DNA of 36,474 nucleotides from an uncultured Bacteroidota bacterium (GTDB lineage: Bacteria > Bacteroidota > Bacteroidia > Chitinophagales > Chitinophagaceae): contig CAIUZK010000062.1 in the NCBI GenBank assembly GCA_903903635.1, positions 1-36,474 of the forward strand. The letters run 5' to 3'. The notes under the pieces were generated by a model that did no database searches, was not told the origin of the DNA, and was given only the letters and a program-made list of their open reading frames with translations. The position numbers and the translations under genes were made by a program. The first letter of the stretch is position 1. Every line of letters starts with the position of its first letter. This document shows, piece after piece, positions 7,901-16,330 of this stretch.

Positions 7901-10900
7901 GTTTGTTGCCACCATTGGCTCTGCCAGTGGCATTGTCTCAGGTTTGGTGGCCAATAATGCTACAATAACTTATACATTGTCAACAGGATGTTTAATTACT
8001 AAAGTAGTTACCATAAACCCATTGCCTTCAGCAATCAGTGGTACAACTTCAGTTTGTATCAGCGCAACGACTAATTTAACTAATGCAGGTGGCGGAACAT
8101 GGTCTAGCAGTAATGCGTTGCTTGCTTCCGTAGGAGCATCTTCCGGTATCGTTTCAGGGGTTGCAGTTGGAACCCCCACAATCACTTATACTTTGCCTAC
8201 CGGTTGCATCACTACAACTACTATCACTGTAAATCCGTTGCCGGATGCCGGTACTATTACTGGTACTACCATTTTCTGTGATGGGACTATATCTGTTTTA
8301 AGCGATGGTGTTTCGGGTGGTTCATGGAGTTCTAGTGATATTTCTATTGCGCTTGTTGATGCATTTGGAGACGTTACCGGTAATTCAGGTGGCGTTGCAA
8401 ATATTTCATACTCATATACTAATAGTTGTGGAACTGCCTATACTTTTACAGGAGTAACAGTTAATCCGCTGCCTGATGCAGGCACAATTACAGGAGCTAC
8501 TTCAGTATGTGCTGGCTCTATTACCTCTTTGAGCAATTGGAGCACAAGCGGTTCATGGAGCACAAGCGATGCCGCTGTAGCTACAGTAGATGTTTCAGGT
8601 AATGTAACTGGTGTTGCTTCAGGAACGGTTGATATTTCCTATATATCAGTTAATGGTTGTGGTATTGATTTTGATGCTTTTACCATGACGGTTAATCCAT
8701 TACCATCGGCTATATCAGGAACAAGGCATGTATGTATTGGCGGTACCACCACATTATCTGATGCCGGTGGCGGAGCCTGGAGCAGTAATAATACACTCGT
8801 AGCTACTATAGGAACAGGCACAGGCGTTGTTTCCGGAATAGCAGCAGGTACTGCAACAATTACCTACACACTAAGCACTGGTTGTGAAATTACTGCAACG
8901 GTTACGGTAAATGCATTGCCGGTAGTTGGTGTAGGTTCTGCTTTACCAATTTGTACAGGTACTTCTACCCCATTAATCTCCGCATCCGGAGCAATCAGTT
9001 ATTCATGGTCACCAGCTACAGGCTTATCGGCCACTACAGGTTCAGGTGTAATTGCCAGCCCGCTAGCTACAACTTCTTATACCGTAACAGGAACTGATTT
9101 AAATGGATGCGCCAATACTGCTTCAGTTACTGTTACCGTAAATCCATTGCCTGTGATAAATGCGGGAAGTAGTGTTGCTATCTGCAATGGTTCATCAACT
9201 GGTTTAACTGCTACCGGTGGTGTTAGCTATACATGGTCGCCTGCTACAGGCTTATCGGCTGTAACAGGAGCAAGTATTACAGCCAATCCATCATCTACAA
9301 CAACATATACCGCTACTGGTTTTAGTTCTTCAGGTTGTATTAACACAGCTACTGTTACTGTTTCGGTTAATGCTTTACCTGTTATCAGCGTAGGTTCAGG
9401 TGTCGCCATTTGTAATGGCTCATCAACTTTATTAAGCGCAACAGGTGGTGTTTCCTATACATGGTCTCCTGCTTCTGGTTTATCCGCTACCACAGGTGCA
9501 AGTGTAACAGCTAGTCCATCTTCAACAAAAGTTTATACCGTTACCGGAACCAATGCTTCAGGTTGCAGTAATACGGCAACAGTTACGGTTACCGTTAATG
9601 CATTGCCCATAGTTAGTGTTGGTTCTGCTTTACCAATTTGTACAGGAACTTCTACGCCTATGATATCTGCTTCCGGCGCCATCAGCTATTCCTGGTCGCC
9701 AGCTACAGGTTTATCGGCCACTACTGGAGTTGGCGTTTTTGCAAATCCTGTGTCTACAACAAACTATACAGTTACAGGCACTGATTTGAATGGTTGCAGC
9801 AACACAGCTTCTGTAACTGTAAGTGTCAACCCATTACCTGTAATAAGTGCAGGTAGTAGTGTTGCCATATGTAATGGCTTGAATACAGTACTTTCTGCTT
9901 CAGGAGGTGTTTCTTATAACTGGTTGCCATCTACTGGCCTATCGGCTACAACAGGTTCAAGTGTTACCGCCGGACCTGCAACTACCACAACATATACTAT
10001 TTCAGGAACAAGTTCTTCAGGTTGTATCAATACAACCTCTGTAACTGTTACGGTTAATTCACTTCCTGCAATCACATCTATTTCAAACAATGGCCCGATT
10101 TGCGCAGGAGTTGCTTTAAATCTTTCTTCAACTGTTAGTGGAGGTTCCGGAAGTTATAATTATTCATGGAGCGGTCCGAATTCATTCAGTTCAACTTCGA
10201 ATAATCCTTCATTATCAGGTGCTACTACAGCTGCAGCCGGTACTTATACATTAACGGTTACCGATACTCATTCGTGTATTGCAACAGGAAGTAATACTAC
10301 TGCCACCATAATAATTGCCTCTCCGGTAATTTCGGCTATAGGCAACAGTGGTCCAATTTGTTCCGGCAATACTTTATCGTTGAACAGCACCGTAACCGGA
10401 GGAACCGGATCATTGAATTATTCATGGTCTGGTCCAAACTCCTTTACCGCATCCATCAGCAGTCCTTTGATTTCCTCAGCCACAACTGCAGCAACCGGTG
10501 TTTATACCCTGTCAGTTACTGATGCCAACGGATGTGCTGCAACTGGTGCCAATACAACAACAGCAACTGTAAACCCTAATCCTGTAGTTTTACCAATTAC
10601 AGGTGCAAACGGAGTTTGTGTAGGAAATACAACTACTCTGGCAGATGCAACTGCTGGTGGTGTTTGGTCTTCAAGCAGCAGTATTGCTACTGTAGACAGT
10701 ACTTCAGGTGTAGTCACAGGTGTATCGGTAAGTTCAGTGAATATCTCCTATTCGGTAACCAACGTTTATTCTTGTACAAGCTACGTAACTAAGAATATGG
10801 ATGTAGAAACAGCAGTTGGATTCATAAATACATTTGCCGGAACCGGAGTATCCGGATATTCAGGTGATGGTGGTCCGGCCTATTTGGCAAAATTATCTGG

Positions 10901-12404
10901 TCCACGGGGTGTTGCAACAGATACAATTGGAAATATATATATTACTTGTCTACCCAATGGAGTAGTAAGGAAAATAGATGTGAATGGAATTATCACCACA
11001 GTGGCAGGAAATGGCACAGTAGGTATGTCGGGTTCTGGTGGCCCGGCAACAGCAGCCCAGTTGAACATGACAGGCGGTGGCGGTCTTTTTGTAGATAAAG
11101 CTGGTAATATATATATTACTTGTACCGGCAGCAGCAGGATTTGTAAAGTGGATGCTTCTACTGGTATTATTAATACAATAGCAGGAACCGGAACTGCTGG
11201 ATATTCTGGTGATGGTGGCCCGGCAACAGCAGCACAGCTTAATGGCCCGTTAGGTCTTTGCCTTGACGGATCCGGAAATGTTTATATTGCTGATGGGACC
11301 AATTTCAGGATCCGGAAAATTGATGGATCGACAGGTATAATAAGTACTATAGTTGGTCTTGGATCTAATGCCTATTCTGGTGATGGTGGGCCAGGTTCGG
11401 CGGCTAGAATTTCCTATTCCAGGGATGTAACATTGGATAATTCAGGTAATCTTTATATTGTTGATGGCAGTAATAATGTTATCAGGAAGTATGTACTCTC
11501 CACAGGCATCATTACTACAATTGCAGGAACTGGTATTGCCGGTGGAACTGGTGATGGTGGTACTGCAACTGCTGCCAGATTAAACAGCCCTGCGAAAATC
11601 ACTTTTGATGGAGTTAATGGTATTTACGTATCAGATATGAATCATAAAATTAGAAAGATTGACCTGACTACAGGGATTATCTCAACTATGGCAGGTACCG
11701 GTGTTACTGGTTTTAGTGGTGATGGCGGACCAGCTGTGTCTGCCAAATTATGGGGTCCGGCTGGTTTGGCTTTTGATAAAAATGGTTATTTACATATTGT
11801 AGATGCCAACAACCTTCGTATCAGGTCCACACCTCCATCCGGGGTTCTTAATATTACTTTGGCAGGGTCAACTACTGTACCTTCTGGTACACCGGTTACA
11901 TTTACTGCCTATTCTTCGGTTAGAAACGATGAAATCTCTTATCAGTGGCGTATTAATGGTAGCAACGTAGCTGGTGCAACTTCCAGTACTTATACTAATT
12001 CAACTCCTGTAAATGGGGATGTTTATACATGCCTGCTAATTTATGCACCACATTGCAATACTGGTTATACCGATACAAGCAATAGTATTTCACTTATAGT
12101 ATATGGTCCTCCATCGGTTGAACCATCACTTATTCAGGACCCGGCCATTTCTCACAATGTAAAGGTATTCCCTAACCCGGTTCATGGTATTCTTAACATT
12201 GCCGGAACAGATTTTGCAGAAGGAAATGCCACTGCTACCATAACCGACCAATTGGGAAGGGTAGTAATGACCAGGTCTTTTACAATTTCAGGAGGAAATG
12301 TAAATGAACAAATCGATATGCAGTCTTTGCCAGATGGTTTATATATTGTTACCATTACTGATAACGATGGTAAGTCTGCCTTGGTAAAATGTATGAAGAA
12401 TTAA
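4929..12404 (+). CDS. Giant modular T9SS surface protein (Ig-like repeats, NHL propeller), 2491 aa
   Basis: The signal peptide is residues 1-23 (ending SFAA). An N-terminal beta domain follows (about 24-176), then an Ig-like domain (177-265), a further beta domain (266-370) and two nearly identical 79-residue units (371-528). Next come eleven Ig-like 'type A' repeats of 70-77 residues (529-1332), with consensus ITGTxxVCxGxTTLS, GTWSSS and VTGVxAGTATITY. Five 'type B' repeats (1333-1713, SYTWSPATGLSATTG) and two longer 'type C' repeats (1714-1884, YNYSWSGPNSF) follow, then one more type A. Six NHL repeats (1962-2304, IAGTGxxGYSGDGGPA) should close a six-bladed propeller. An Ig-like domain (2306-2392) and a T9SS tail starting KVFPNPVHG (2408-2491) end it. 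Lys and Arg are rare across the repeat arrays. It is probably an adhesin or surface filament; its ligand is unknown. It stands alone and ends at a bidirectional terminator. Confidence 0.9.
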   Translation: MKKIIFAVLLSLFFFSSKTSFAAVSVTGASASVCLNYAVTGPAARWTTLGTMKLTEGSSSNMGNVTGAWSITITLAAPTGWQFNSAVNPTLSFTAARNVTSVTQSSISSSAYTFVINGTNKTLKDVVNIAGLQVQPLTTSSVSGSIKPSSITGTISGVSTSTTFSTLTATSPSAGTASVSIAASPSGAICAGTSVTFTASPTNGGTPLYQWKKGGVNISGATNSTYTSTSFANGDAITCSIISSSCITTATATSATTTMTVNAVPNVTNYSGTSATSPCIGSGSVLTVNSTSLGSGSFTAHFNLSGANTGSGYTNTLTMSGTSGSLPVPSSILTSSGATTITVTSLTNSGGCSSTVASSNAAAITVNALPTTVSASGAGTFCGSTTITADNGGSGTIYYQGTTSGGTSTATPSVSQSVSTSGTYYFNAQSSAGCWGTQGSVTVSVNPLPTTVVASGGGAFCGSTTITAANGGSGTIYYQGTTSGGTSTATPSASQSVSASGTYYFRAQSAAGCWSTEGSVTVTINPLPAAITGTASVCIGANTTLSNVTAGGSWSSSNSLIASVGSASGTVLGVAAGTATITYTLPTGCIATTTVTVLTTPASITGLSAVCSGSTISLGNTTLNGTWSSSNSGVASVGSASGVVTGVSNGSVTITYSTGCGSDATASVSVGNSPITGTLAVCSGSTTTLANAIAGGIWSSSSIGIASIGSSSGIVTGNSSGTATISYAQGGCTSTAVVTVNVNPGSISGTARACIGLSSSLSDGTPYGTWSSSNTATATVGSTGIVTGVAAGTVTITYATGCVPVATKSFTVNPLPAVIAGSGTVCLSATTTLTDATGGGTWSSASSGIASVGTGGVVTGASAGNTTITYTLATGCLTTSGITVNPLPASITGSTVICNGLTSTLSDATGSGTWSSSSSAVASVGSASGLVTGASAGTATITYSLPTGCIATTPVTINPLPSAITGTASVCVGATTTLSNSGGGTWTSSSPFVATIGSASGIVSGLVANNATITYTLSTGCLITKVVTINPLPSAISGTTSVCISATTNLTNAGGGTWSSSNALLASVGASSGIVSGVAVGTPTITYTLPTGCITTTTITVNPLPDAGTITGTTIFCDGTISVLSDGVSGGSWSSSDISIALVDAFGDVTGNSGGVANISYSYTNSCGTAYTFTGVTVNPLPDAGTITGATSVCAGSITSLSNWSTSGSWSTSDAAVATVDVSGNVTGVASGTVDISYISVNGCGIDFDAFTMTVNPLPSAISGTRHVCIGGTTTLSDAGGGAWSSNNTLVATIGTGTGVVSGIAAGTATITYTLSTGCEITATVTVNALPVVGVGSALPICTGTSTPLISASGAISYSWSPATGLSATTGSGVIASPLATTSYTVTGTDLNGCANTASVTVTVNPLPVINAGSSVAICNGSSTGLTATGGVSYTWSPATGLSAVTGASITANPSSTTTYTATGFSSSGCINTATVTVSVNALPVISVGSGVAICNGSSTLLSATGGVSYTWSPASGLSATTGASVTASPSSTKVYTVTGTNASGCSNTATVTVTVNALPIVSVGSALPICTGTSTPMISASGAISYSWSPATGLSATTGVGVFANPVSTTNYTVTGTDLNGCSNTASVTVSVNPLPVISAGSSVAICNGLNTVLSASGGVSYNWLPSTGLSATTGSSVTAGPATTTTYTISGTSSSGCINTTSVTVTVNSLPAITSISNNGPICAGVALNLSSTVSGGSGSYNYSWSGPNSFSSTSNNPSLSGATTAAAGTYTLTVTDTHSCIATGSNTTATIIIASPVISAIGNSGPICSGNTLSLNSTVTGGTGSLNYSWSGPNSFTASISSPLISSATTAATGVYTLSVTDANGCAATGANTTTATVNPNPVVLPITGANGVCVGNTTTLADATAGGVWSSSSSIATVDSTSGVVTGVSVSSVNISYSVTNVYSCTSYVTKNMDVETAVGFINTFAGTGVSGYSGDGGPAYLAKLSGPRGVATDTIGNIYITCLPNGVVRKIDVNGIITTVAGNGTVGMSGSGGPATAAQLNMTGGGGLFVDKAGNIYITCTGSSRICKVDASTGIINTIAGTGTAGYSGDGGPATAAQLNGPLGLCLDGSGNVYIADGTNFRIRKIDGSTGIISTIVGLGSNAYSGDGGPGSAARISYSRDVTLDNSGNLYIVDGSNNVIRKYVLSTGIITTIAGTGIAGGTGDGGTATAARLNSPAKITFDGVNGIYVSDMNHKIRKIDLTTGIISTMAGTGVTGFSGDGGPAVSAKLWGPAGLAFDKNGYLHIVDANNLRIRSTPPSGVLNITLAGSTTVPSGTPVTFTAYSSVRNDEISYQWRINGSNVAGATSSTYTNSTPVNGDVYTCLLIYAPHCNTGYTDTSNSISLIVYGPPSVEPSLIQDPAISHNVKVFPNPVHGILNIAGTDFAEGNATATITDQLGRVVMTRSFTISGGNVNEQIDMQSLPDGLYIVTITDNDGKSALVKCMKN
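6039..6512 (+). repeat. Tandem pair of 79-residue coding units
   Basis: Two consecutive units inside the giant gene match closely in DNA and protein at a period of 237 bases, shown by TTGTGGCAGC at 6071 and 6308. Both encode GTIYYQGTTSGGTSTATPS. The high identity suggests a recent duplication. Confidence 0.75.
6514..8922 (+). repeat. Array of eleven type A Ig-like coding repeats
   Basis: Eleven consecutive units are joined mostly by NPLP linkers. Each has a Cys about ten residues in (VC or IC) and a second near the end (usually GC). Units nine and ten are longer variants beginning DAGTITG. A twelfth unit lies apart, at about 10580-10805. Confidence 0.8.
8923..10068 (+). repeat. Array of five type B coding repeats
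   Basis: Five units of about 76 residues carry the core SYTWSPATGLSATTG. Units 1 and 4 share SALPICTGTSTP, and units 2, 3 and 5 share VAICNG. The shared GGTTCTG marker sits at 8934 and 9621, 687 bases apart, which is three units. Confidence 0.8.
10813..11840 (+). repeat. Six NHL coding repeats
   Basis: Six units of about 56 residues contain AGTGxxGYSGDGGPA, then a G-N-xYI strand and RKID. By family knowledge, NHL repeats fold as propeller blades, six being the classic number. Confidence 0.85.
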
Positions 12405-12436
12405 TTCTACCGGGACATATCCTCGTGTGGATAGAC

Positions 12437-12483
12437 AAAAAAAAGCAGGCACATAGTAACAATTATGTGCCTGCTTTTTTTTT
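12437..12483. terminator. Bidirectional intrinsic terminator
   Basis: A perfect 11-bp stem, GCAGGCACATA with TATGTGCCTGC, has an 8-base loop. Eight A precede it and nine T follow it. It serves the converging giant gene and the M13 peptidase gene. Confidence 0.9.
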
Positions 12484-12494
12484 AGAGAAATGCC

Positions 12495-14537
12495 TTACCA
12501 AAGATGAACCCGCAGGCTATCCGCCAGGTACATTTTGTCTCCTGGTTCTATATTGAAAGCATTATAAAAATCCGGTACATTTGGGAATGGTCCGTTTACC
12601 CTGTTTTTGGCAGGTGAGTGTACATCTGTTAGCAGTTGTGTGGCAATTCTTTCTTTGCGGGCCTCCAGCAACCAACCCAGTGAATATCCAAGGAAAAAGC
12701 GTTGAAGTGGTGTAAGTCCGCTTATCTTCTCCCCCTTTTTAAAGGCTTCTGTTTGTTTGAATGCATCAAGTCCGATGAGTATTCCACCCAGGTCGGCCAG
12801 GTTCTCGCCAAGAGTCGCTTTACCATTGATATGCATAGTGTCGAGTGGCACCATTTTATTGAATTGCTGTACAAGAACATTGGCACGTTTCATGAATTGC
12901 GCAGTATCTACCTGCGACCACCAACTGCACAAATTGCCGTTCTCATCAAACTTCCTGCCCTGGTCATCGAAACCATGCGTAATTTCATGCCCGACAGTTG
13001 AAGCGGCCGTATAGCCATAAACAAGCGCATCATCTAAATCCGCATCCTTAAAACCCGGTACTGTCATCATTGCTGCCGGCAATACGATTTCGTTATTCGA
13101 CTCGTTATAATAAGCATTGTAGGTCTGAGGGGTCATATTCCATTCATTCCTGTCCACAGGCTTGCCCAGTTTGTTAAGTTCATAGTTGTTACGCCATTGG
13201 CTGGCCCTCAGCATATTGAGCACAAATGGGCCACGGTCTATTTTCAGCGCAGAATAATCTTTCCACTTTTCAGGATACCCTACTTTTTTGCGGATAGACA
13301 TGAGCTTATGAATAGCTTTTTGTTTAGTACTATCGGTCATCCAGTCCAGTTTTTCAATCCTGGCTTTGTAGGCATTACGCACGTTTTCTACCAGTTGGTC
13401 GTACCGGGCTTTTGCAGCAGGTGTAAAATATTCCTTTACAAATAGCTGGCCCAGTTCTTCACCTATTGCACCTTCTTCCGCATCAAGTGCCTGGCGCCAG
13501 CGAGGATGCTGTACCTCAGCACCACGAATCTCTTTTGAATAAAAATTAAAACTGGCCTCTGAGAATGGTTTACTTAAATAAGATGCGAAAGTTACCACCA
13601 GATGCAGGTTCATATAATCTTTCAGCGTTTGCAGGTCAGTATTGCTGATTGCCGCATCCAGCGCCTTGTAAAATTCCGGCTGGCCAACTATTACGCTGTC
13701 TACCGATTTTACACCTATTTTGCTGAGCACCGACGGCCAATCTATGCCGGGGCTTATACTACGCAGATTAGAAATGGCAAACTTATTGTAGTTAGCATAC
13801 GGATCACGCATATCTTCCAGTTTGCGGGATGATTTGGCCAGTGTTGTCTCCAGCTTCACAATGTTTGCAGCCTTAACGTTTGCACCGGCGCTGTCGGTAC
13901 CCATAAGCCTGAAAATAGAGGCAATGAAAACCGGATACTGGTTACGGATCTTAGCTGTTCTGGCATCAGTATTGAAATAGTAATCCCTGTTAGGCATTCC
14001 CAATCCTCCCTGCATCATAAAGTAGGCCTGCACATCGCTGTGTTTTGGATCCTGGGATACACCCTCATCAAAGAAAACATTGGTACCATAAGTATGCATC
14101 CGTGCAGCCATGGTCATCACATTTTCTTTTGTTTTCATGGCATCTATCATACTCATTTCCTCTTTGAGGGGAGACAGACCATTTTTTTCAATGCCAACAG
14201 TATCCATGGCGCTATACCAGAAATCGCCTATCTGCTGGCCATTACCTGATTTGTCGCCTCTTTTCATGGCATCTTCATTTATCTTCTGCAGCTTTACATA
14301 AAGTTCACGCTGCACCAGTTCACCAATTCCAAATGAAGTTTCGTCTGCAGGTATCTGGTTTTTCTTCATCCACCCGCCGTTTGCATAATCAAAAAAATCG
14401 TCATTGGGTCTTACCGTTGTATCCATATCAGTAAGCAGGATATCCTGTCTTATTGATTCTTTGGGAGCCGGCGATGTGCAGGATGCAAAAACAGAGGCGG
14501 CTGCCAGTACACTAATTAATTTTTTACTCATAGACAT
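12495..14537 (-). CDS. M13 family metallopeptidase lipoprotein (PepO/neprilysin-like), 680 aa
   Basis: Zinc endopeptidase of the neprilysin/PepO family, expected to cleave peptides on the outside of the inner membrane or at the cell surface. The HEITH zinc motif is at residues 517-521 and the third zinc ligand lies in ENLAD (Glu578, Asp582). Other family landmarks are NEWNMTPQTYNAYY, NEIVLPAAM and the end ADSLRVHLW. The N-terminus is a lipoprotein signal with the acceptor Cys at residue 20 (SVFASC). Length matches the family (about 650-700). Two Met codons (1 and 3) are both possible starts; the first gives a normal signal. It shares a bidirectional terminator with the giant gene and is followed upstream by the glycosidase gene after a 170-bp gap. 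Confidence 0.95.
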   Translation of the reverse strand: MSMSKKLISVLAAASVFASCTSPAPKESIRQDILLTDMDTTVRPNDDFFDYANGGWMKKNQIPADETSFGIGELVQRELYVKLQKINEDAMKRGDKSGNGQQIGDFWYSAMDTVGIEKNGLSPLKEEMSMIDAMKTKENVMTMAARMHTYGTNVFFDEGVSQDPKHSDVQAYFMMQGGLGMPNRDYYFNTDARTAKIRNQYPVFIASIFRLMGTDSAGANVKAANIVKLETTLAKSSRKLEDMRDPYANYNKFAISNLRSISPGIDWPSVLSKIGVKSVDSVIVGQPEFYKALDAAISNTDLQTLKDYMNLHLVVTFASYLSKPFSEASFNFYSKEIRGAEVQHPRWRQALDAEEGAIGEELGQLFVKEYFTPAAKARYDQLVENVRNAYKARIEKLDWMTDSTKQKAIHKLMSIRKKVGYPEKWKDYSALKIDRGPFVLNMLRASQWRNNYELNKLGKPVDRNEWNMTPQTYNAYYNESNNEIVLPAAMMTVPGFKDADLDDALVYGYTAASTVGHEITHGFDDQGRKFDENGNLCSWWSQVDTAQFMKRANVLVQQFNKMVPLDTMHINGKATLGENLADLGGILIGLDAFKQTEAFKKGEKISGLTPLQRFFLGYSLGWLLEARKERIATQLLTDVHSPAKNRVNGPFPNVPDFYNAFNIEPGDKMYLADSLRVHLW

Positions 14538-14663
14538 TTGATTTATTAAAGCATAAAAGTAATGCGTTTTTGTTTGGCGTTATTTAACGGCCATAAGGAT
14601 AAGAAGGTGTTTTTTGGGTGCATCTTTTTTGAAACAACTTTGGGCAGTTGTAAATACCAGACG

Positions 14664-14697
14664 ATGCATGAAGTGAAACATGCATAGGCAATGTTTC
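14664..14697. other. Two overlapping, mutually exclusive hairpins
   Basis: ATGCATG (14664-14670) pairs with CATGCAT (14679-14685), and GAAACAT (14675-14681) pairs with ATGTTTC (14691-14697). The arms overlap, so only one hairpin can form at a time. They lie just past the stop of the glycosidase gene. Neither has a T run. Confidence 0.35.
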
Positions 14698-14707
14698 TCC
14701 ACGAAAA

Positions 14708-16201
14708 CTATTTCATCTCAACTTTATTACTTGGCTTACTTTCATTCCAAGTACGGTCAAGAGCCGTAACTACATAGGAACACTGTTTGTATTTTTTCGC
14801 ATCAGGGTCAGTGAATTCGAGTCCCTGCTGAATAGATACTATTTTGTCATTACGATCCAGGTTCACTGTTTCATTATTCACAAACCGGTACACTACATAG
14901 CGCAATGGCTCTTTCTGAGGATTACTTATCTGCCATTTAAGTGTTGCAGTTCGCGAAGCCGTCTCCAGTTTCAATACCGGTGCGGCAGGAGCTATGCTAT
15001 CCAGCCAGGGCATTGGTGGTATCAGCGCCGGGTATTTGTTATAGCCATACTTAATACTGTCTTTTATAGGCGCCTTTATTTTGTCGAATGAAGTAGCGCT
15101 GAAAAAAGAATAGCCCGAATTGGGGCACTTTCCGCGTATATCGCGAAGTTGCCACATCAATTCATTTACATTGGCCCAGGGGCCTTTATGAGCATCAGTC
15201 ATGCGGTACAACCCCAGACCATAGTACACATGCCGCTGGAAGCAGTGATTATACCACCAGGGCAACAGTACTTCAAAAGCAGCGGCCTTATGGTTATGTT
15301 CCCAGTACAGTTGGGGCATAAGGTAATCTACCCATCCTTTCTGCATCCATAACATCACGTCGGCATAGAGGTCATCATAGTTGGTTTGTCCGCCCTTGGT
15401 GTCAGATCCCTCCGGGTCTTTGCTTTTGTTTCGCCATATACCAAAGGGACTGATACCCAGCTTCACATAAGGCTTGATATGCTTGATACTGGTATTAAGC
15501 GCGGAGATGAATATACTCACATTATTGCGCCGCCAGTCTTCTATGTTCATGCCATTGCCATATTTGGCAAAGGTTTTATTATCTGCAAACACTTTTCCGG
15601 CCTCACGATACGGATAGAAATAATCGTCAAGATGCACAGCATCAATATCATATCTTTTTACCACATCGGTAATAATACGGGTTACATATTCCCTAACTTC
15701 AGGCTGGCCCGGATCAAGGTAGGATTTACCGCCATAGCTTATGATCCACTCTTTGTGAGCGCGGGTGATATGCGAAGGGGAATTGGGGTTTTTCTTACTG
15801 TCCATGAGTGCGCGGTAGGGATTGAACCACGCATGGAACTCCATATTACGTTTATGCGCTTCTTCCACCATAAACACCATTGGGTCATAAAGGGGCGAAG
15901 GCGGCTCTCCCTGTGTACCGGTAAGGTAACGGCTCCATGGTTCTATTTTCGAACTGTAAAGGGCATCGCATACAGGTCTTATCTGTACAATGACAGCATT
16001 GGTACCCAGGGCTTTGAGATTGTCGAGAAGGGTAATGAATTCCTGTTTCTGCTGTTCGGATGGCAGGCCGGGCTTCGAGGGCCAGTCAATATTAGCCACC
16101 GAAGCTATCCAGGCTCCCCTGAATTCGCACTTTGGCGACTGTGCAAAAAGTGTATTACATAAGAAAAAAGAAAGCAGGCAGCTTAGCAGGATACGTAGCA
16201 T
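14708..16201 (-). CDS. GHL10/YngK-type family 10-like glycosyl hydrolase, 497 aa
   Basis: After a signal peptide (MLRILLSCLLSFFLCNTLFA) comes the family hallmark FRGAWIASVANIDWPSKPG, then VIVQIRP, EFHAWFNPYRA and the barrel strand YDIDAVHLDDYFYPY. These mark the DUF187/GHL10 glycosidase-like TIM barrel, whose members are thought to act on polysaccharides or peptidoglycan-related glycans. The last 95 residues form a fibronectin type III-like domain (APVLKLETASRTATLKWQIS). The frame stays open to an ATG at 16276, but that adds 25 residues before the signal peptide and lies upstream of a TACATTTA promoter-like box at 16240-16233, so I place the start at 16201. It is probably secreted to the periplasm or cell surface. 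Confidence 0.88.
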   Translation of the reverse strand: MLRILLSCLLSFFLCNTLFAQSPKCEFRGAWIASVANIDWPSKPGLPSEQQKQEFITLLDNLKALGTNAVIVQIRPVCDALYSSKIEPWSRYLTGTQGEPPSPLYDPMVFMVEEAHKRNMEFHAWFNPYRALMDSKKNPNSPSHITRAHKEWIISYGGKSYLDPGQPEVREYVTRIITDVVKRYDIDAVHLDDYFYPYREAGKVFADNKTFAKYGNGMNIEDWRRNNVSIFISALNTSIKHIKPYVKLGISPFGIWRNKSKDPEGSDTKGGQTNYDDLYADVMLWMQKGWVDYLMPQLYWEHNHKAAAFEVLLPWWYNHCFQRHVYYGLGLYRMTDAHKGPWANVNELMWQLRDIRGKCPNSGYSFFSATSFDKIKAPIKDSIKYGYNKYPALIPPMPWLDSIAPAAPVLKLETASRTATLKWQISNPQKEPLRYVVYRFVNNETVNLDRNDKIVSIQQGLEFTDPDAKKYKQCSYVVTALDRTWNESKPSNKVEMK

Positions 16202-16330
16202 ATGACTCAATGATATTGAAAAAAAAGATGCATAAATGTAGGATATATTTTCCTTGTTCCTGAAATACAAAATCACACCATGTTGATAACCATGGTGGAG
16301 GAATTTGAATCAAAATAACCCATGCGGGAA

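Noticed and set aside
5237-11068. Many antisense ORFs of 60-121 aa opposite the giant gene
   Set aside because: They repeat with the period of the sense repeats, as expected from low stop density in a Thr/Ser/Gly/Ala-rich coding repeat. No start signals or known domains.
15386-16162. 258-aa plus-strand ORF opposite the glycosidase gene
   Set aside because: The minus strand encodes a clear GHL10 family protein with signal peptide; the plus-strand translation has no recognisable pattern.
16202-16276. Extra 25 residues at the N-terminus of the glycosidase
   Set aside because: They precede a normal signal peptide and overlap a promoter-like box, so they are unlikely to be translated.
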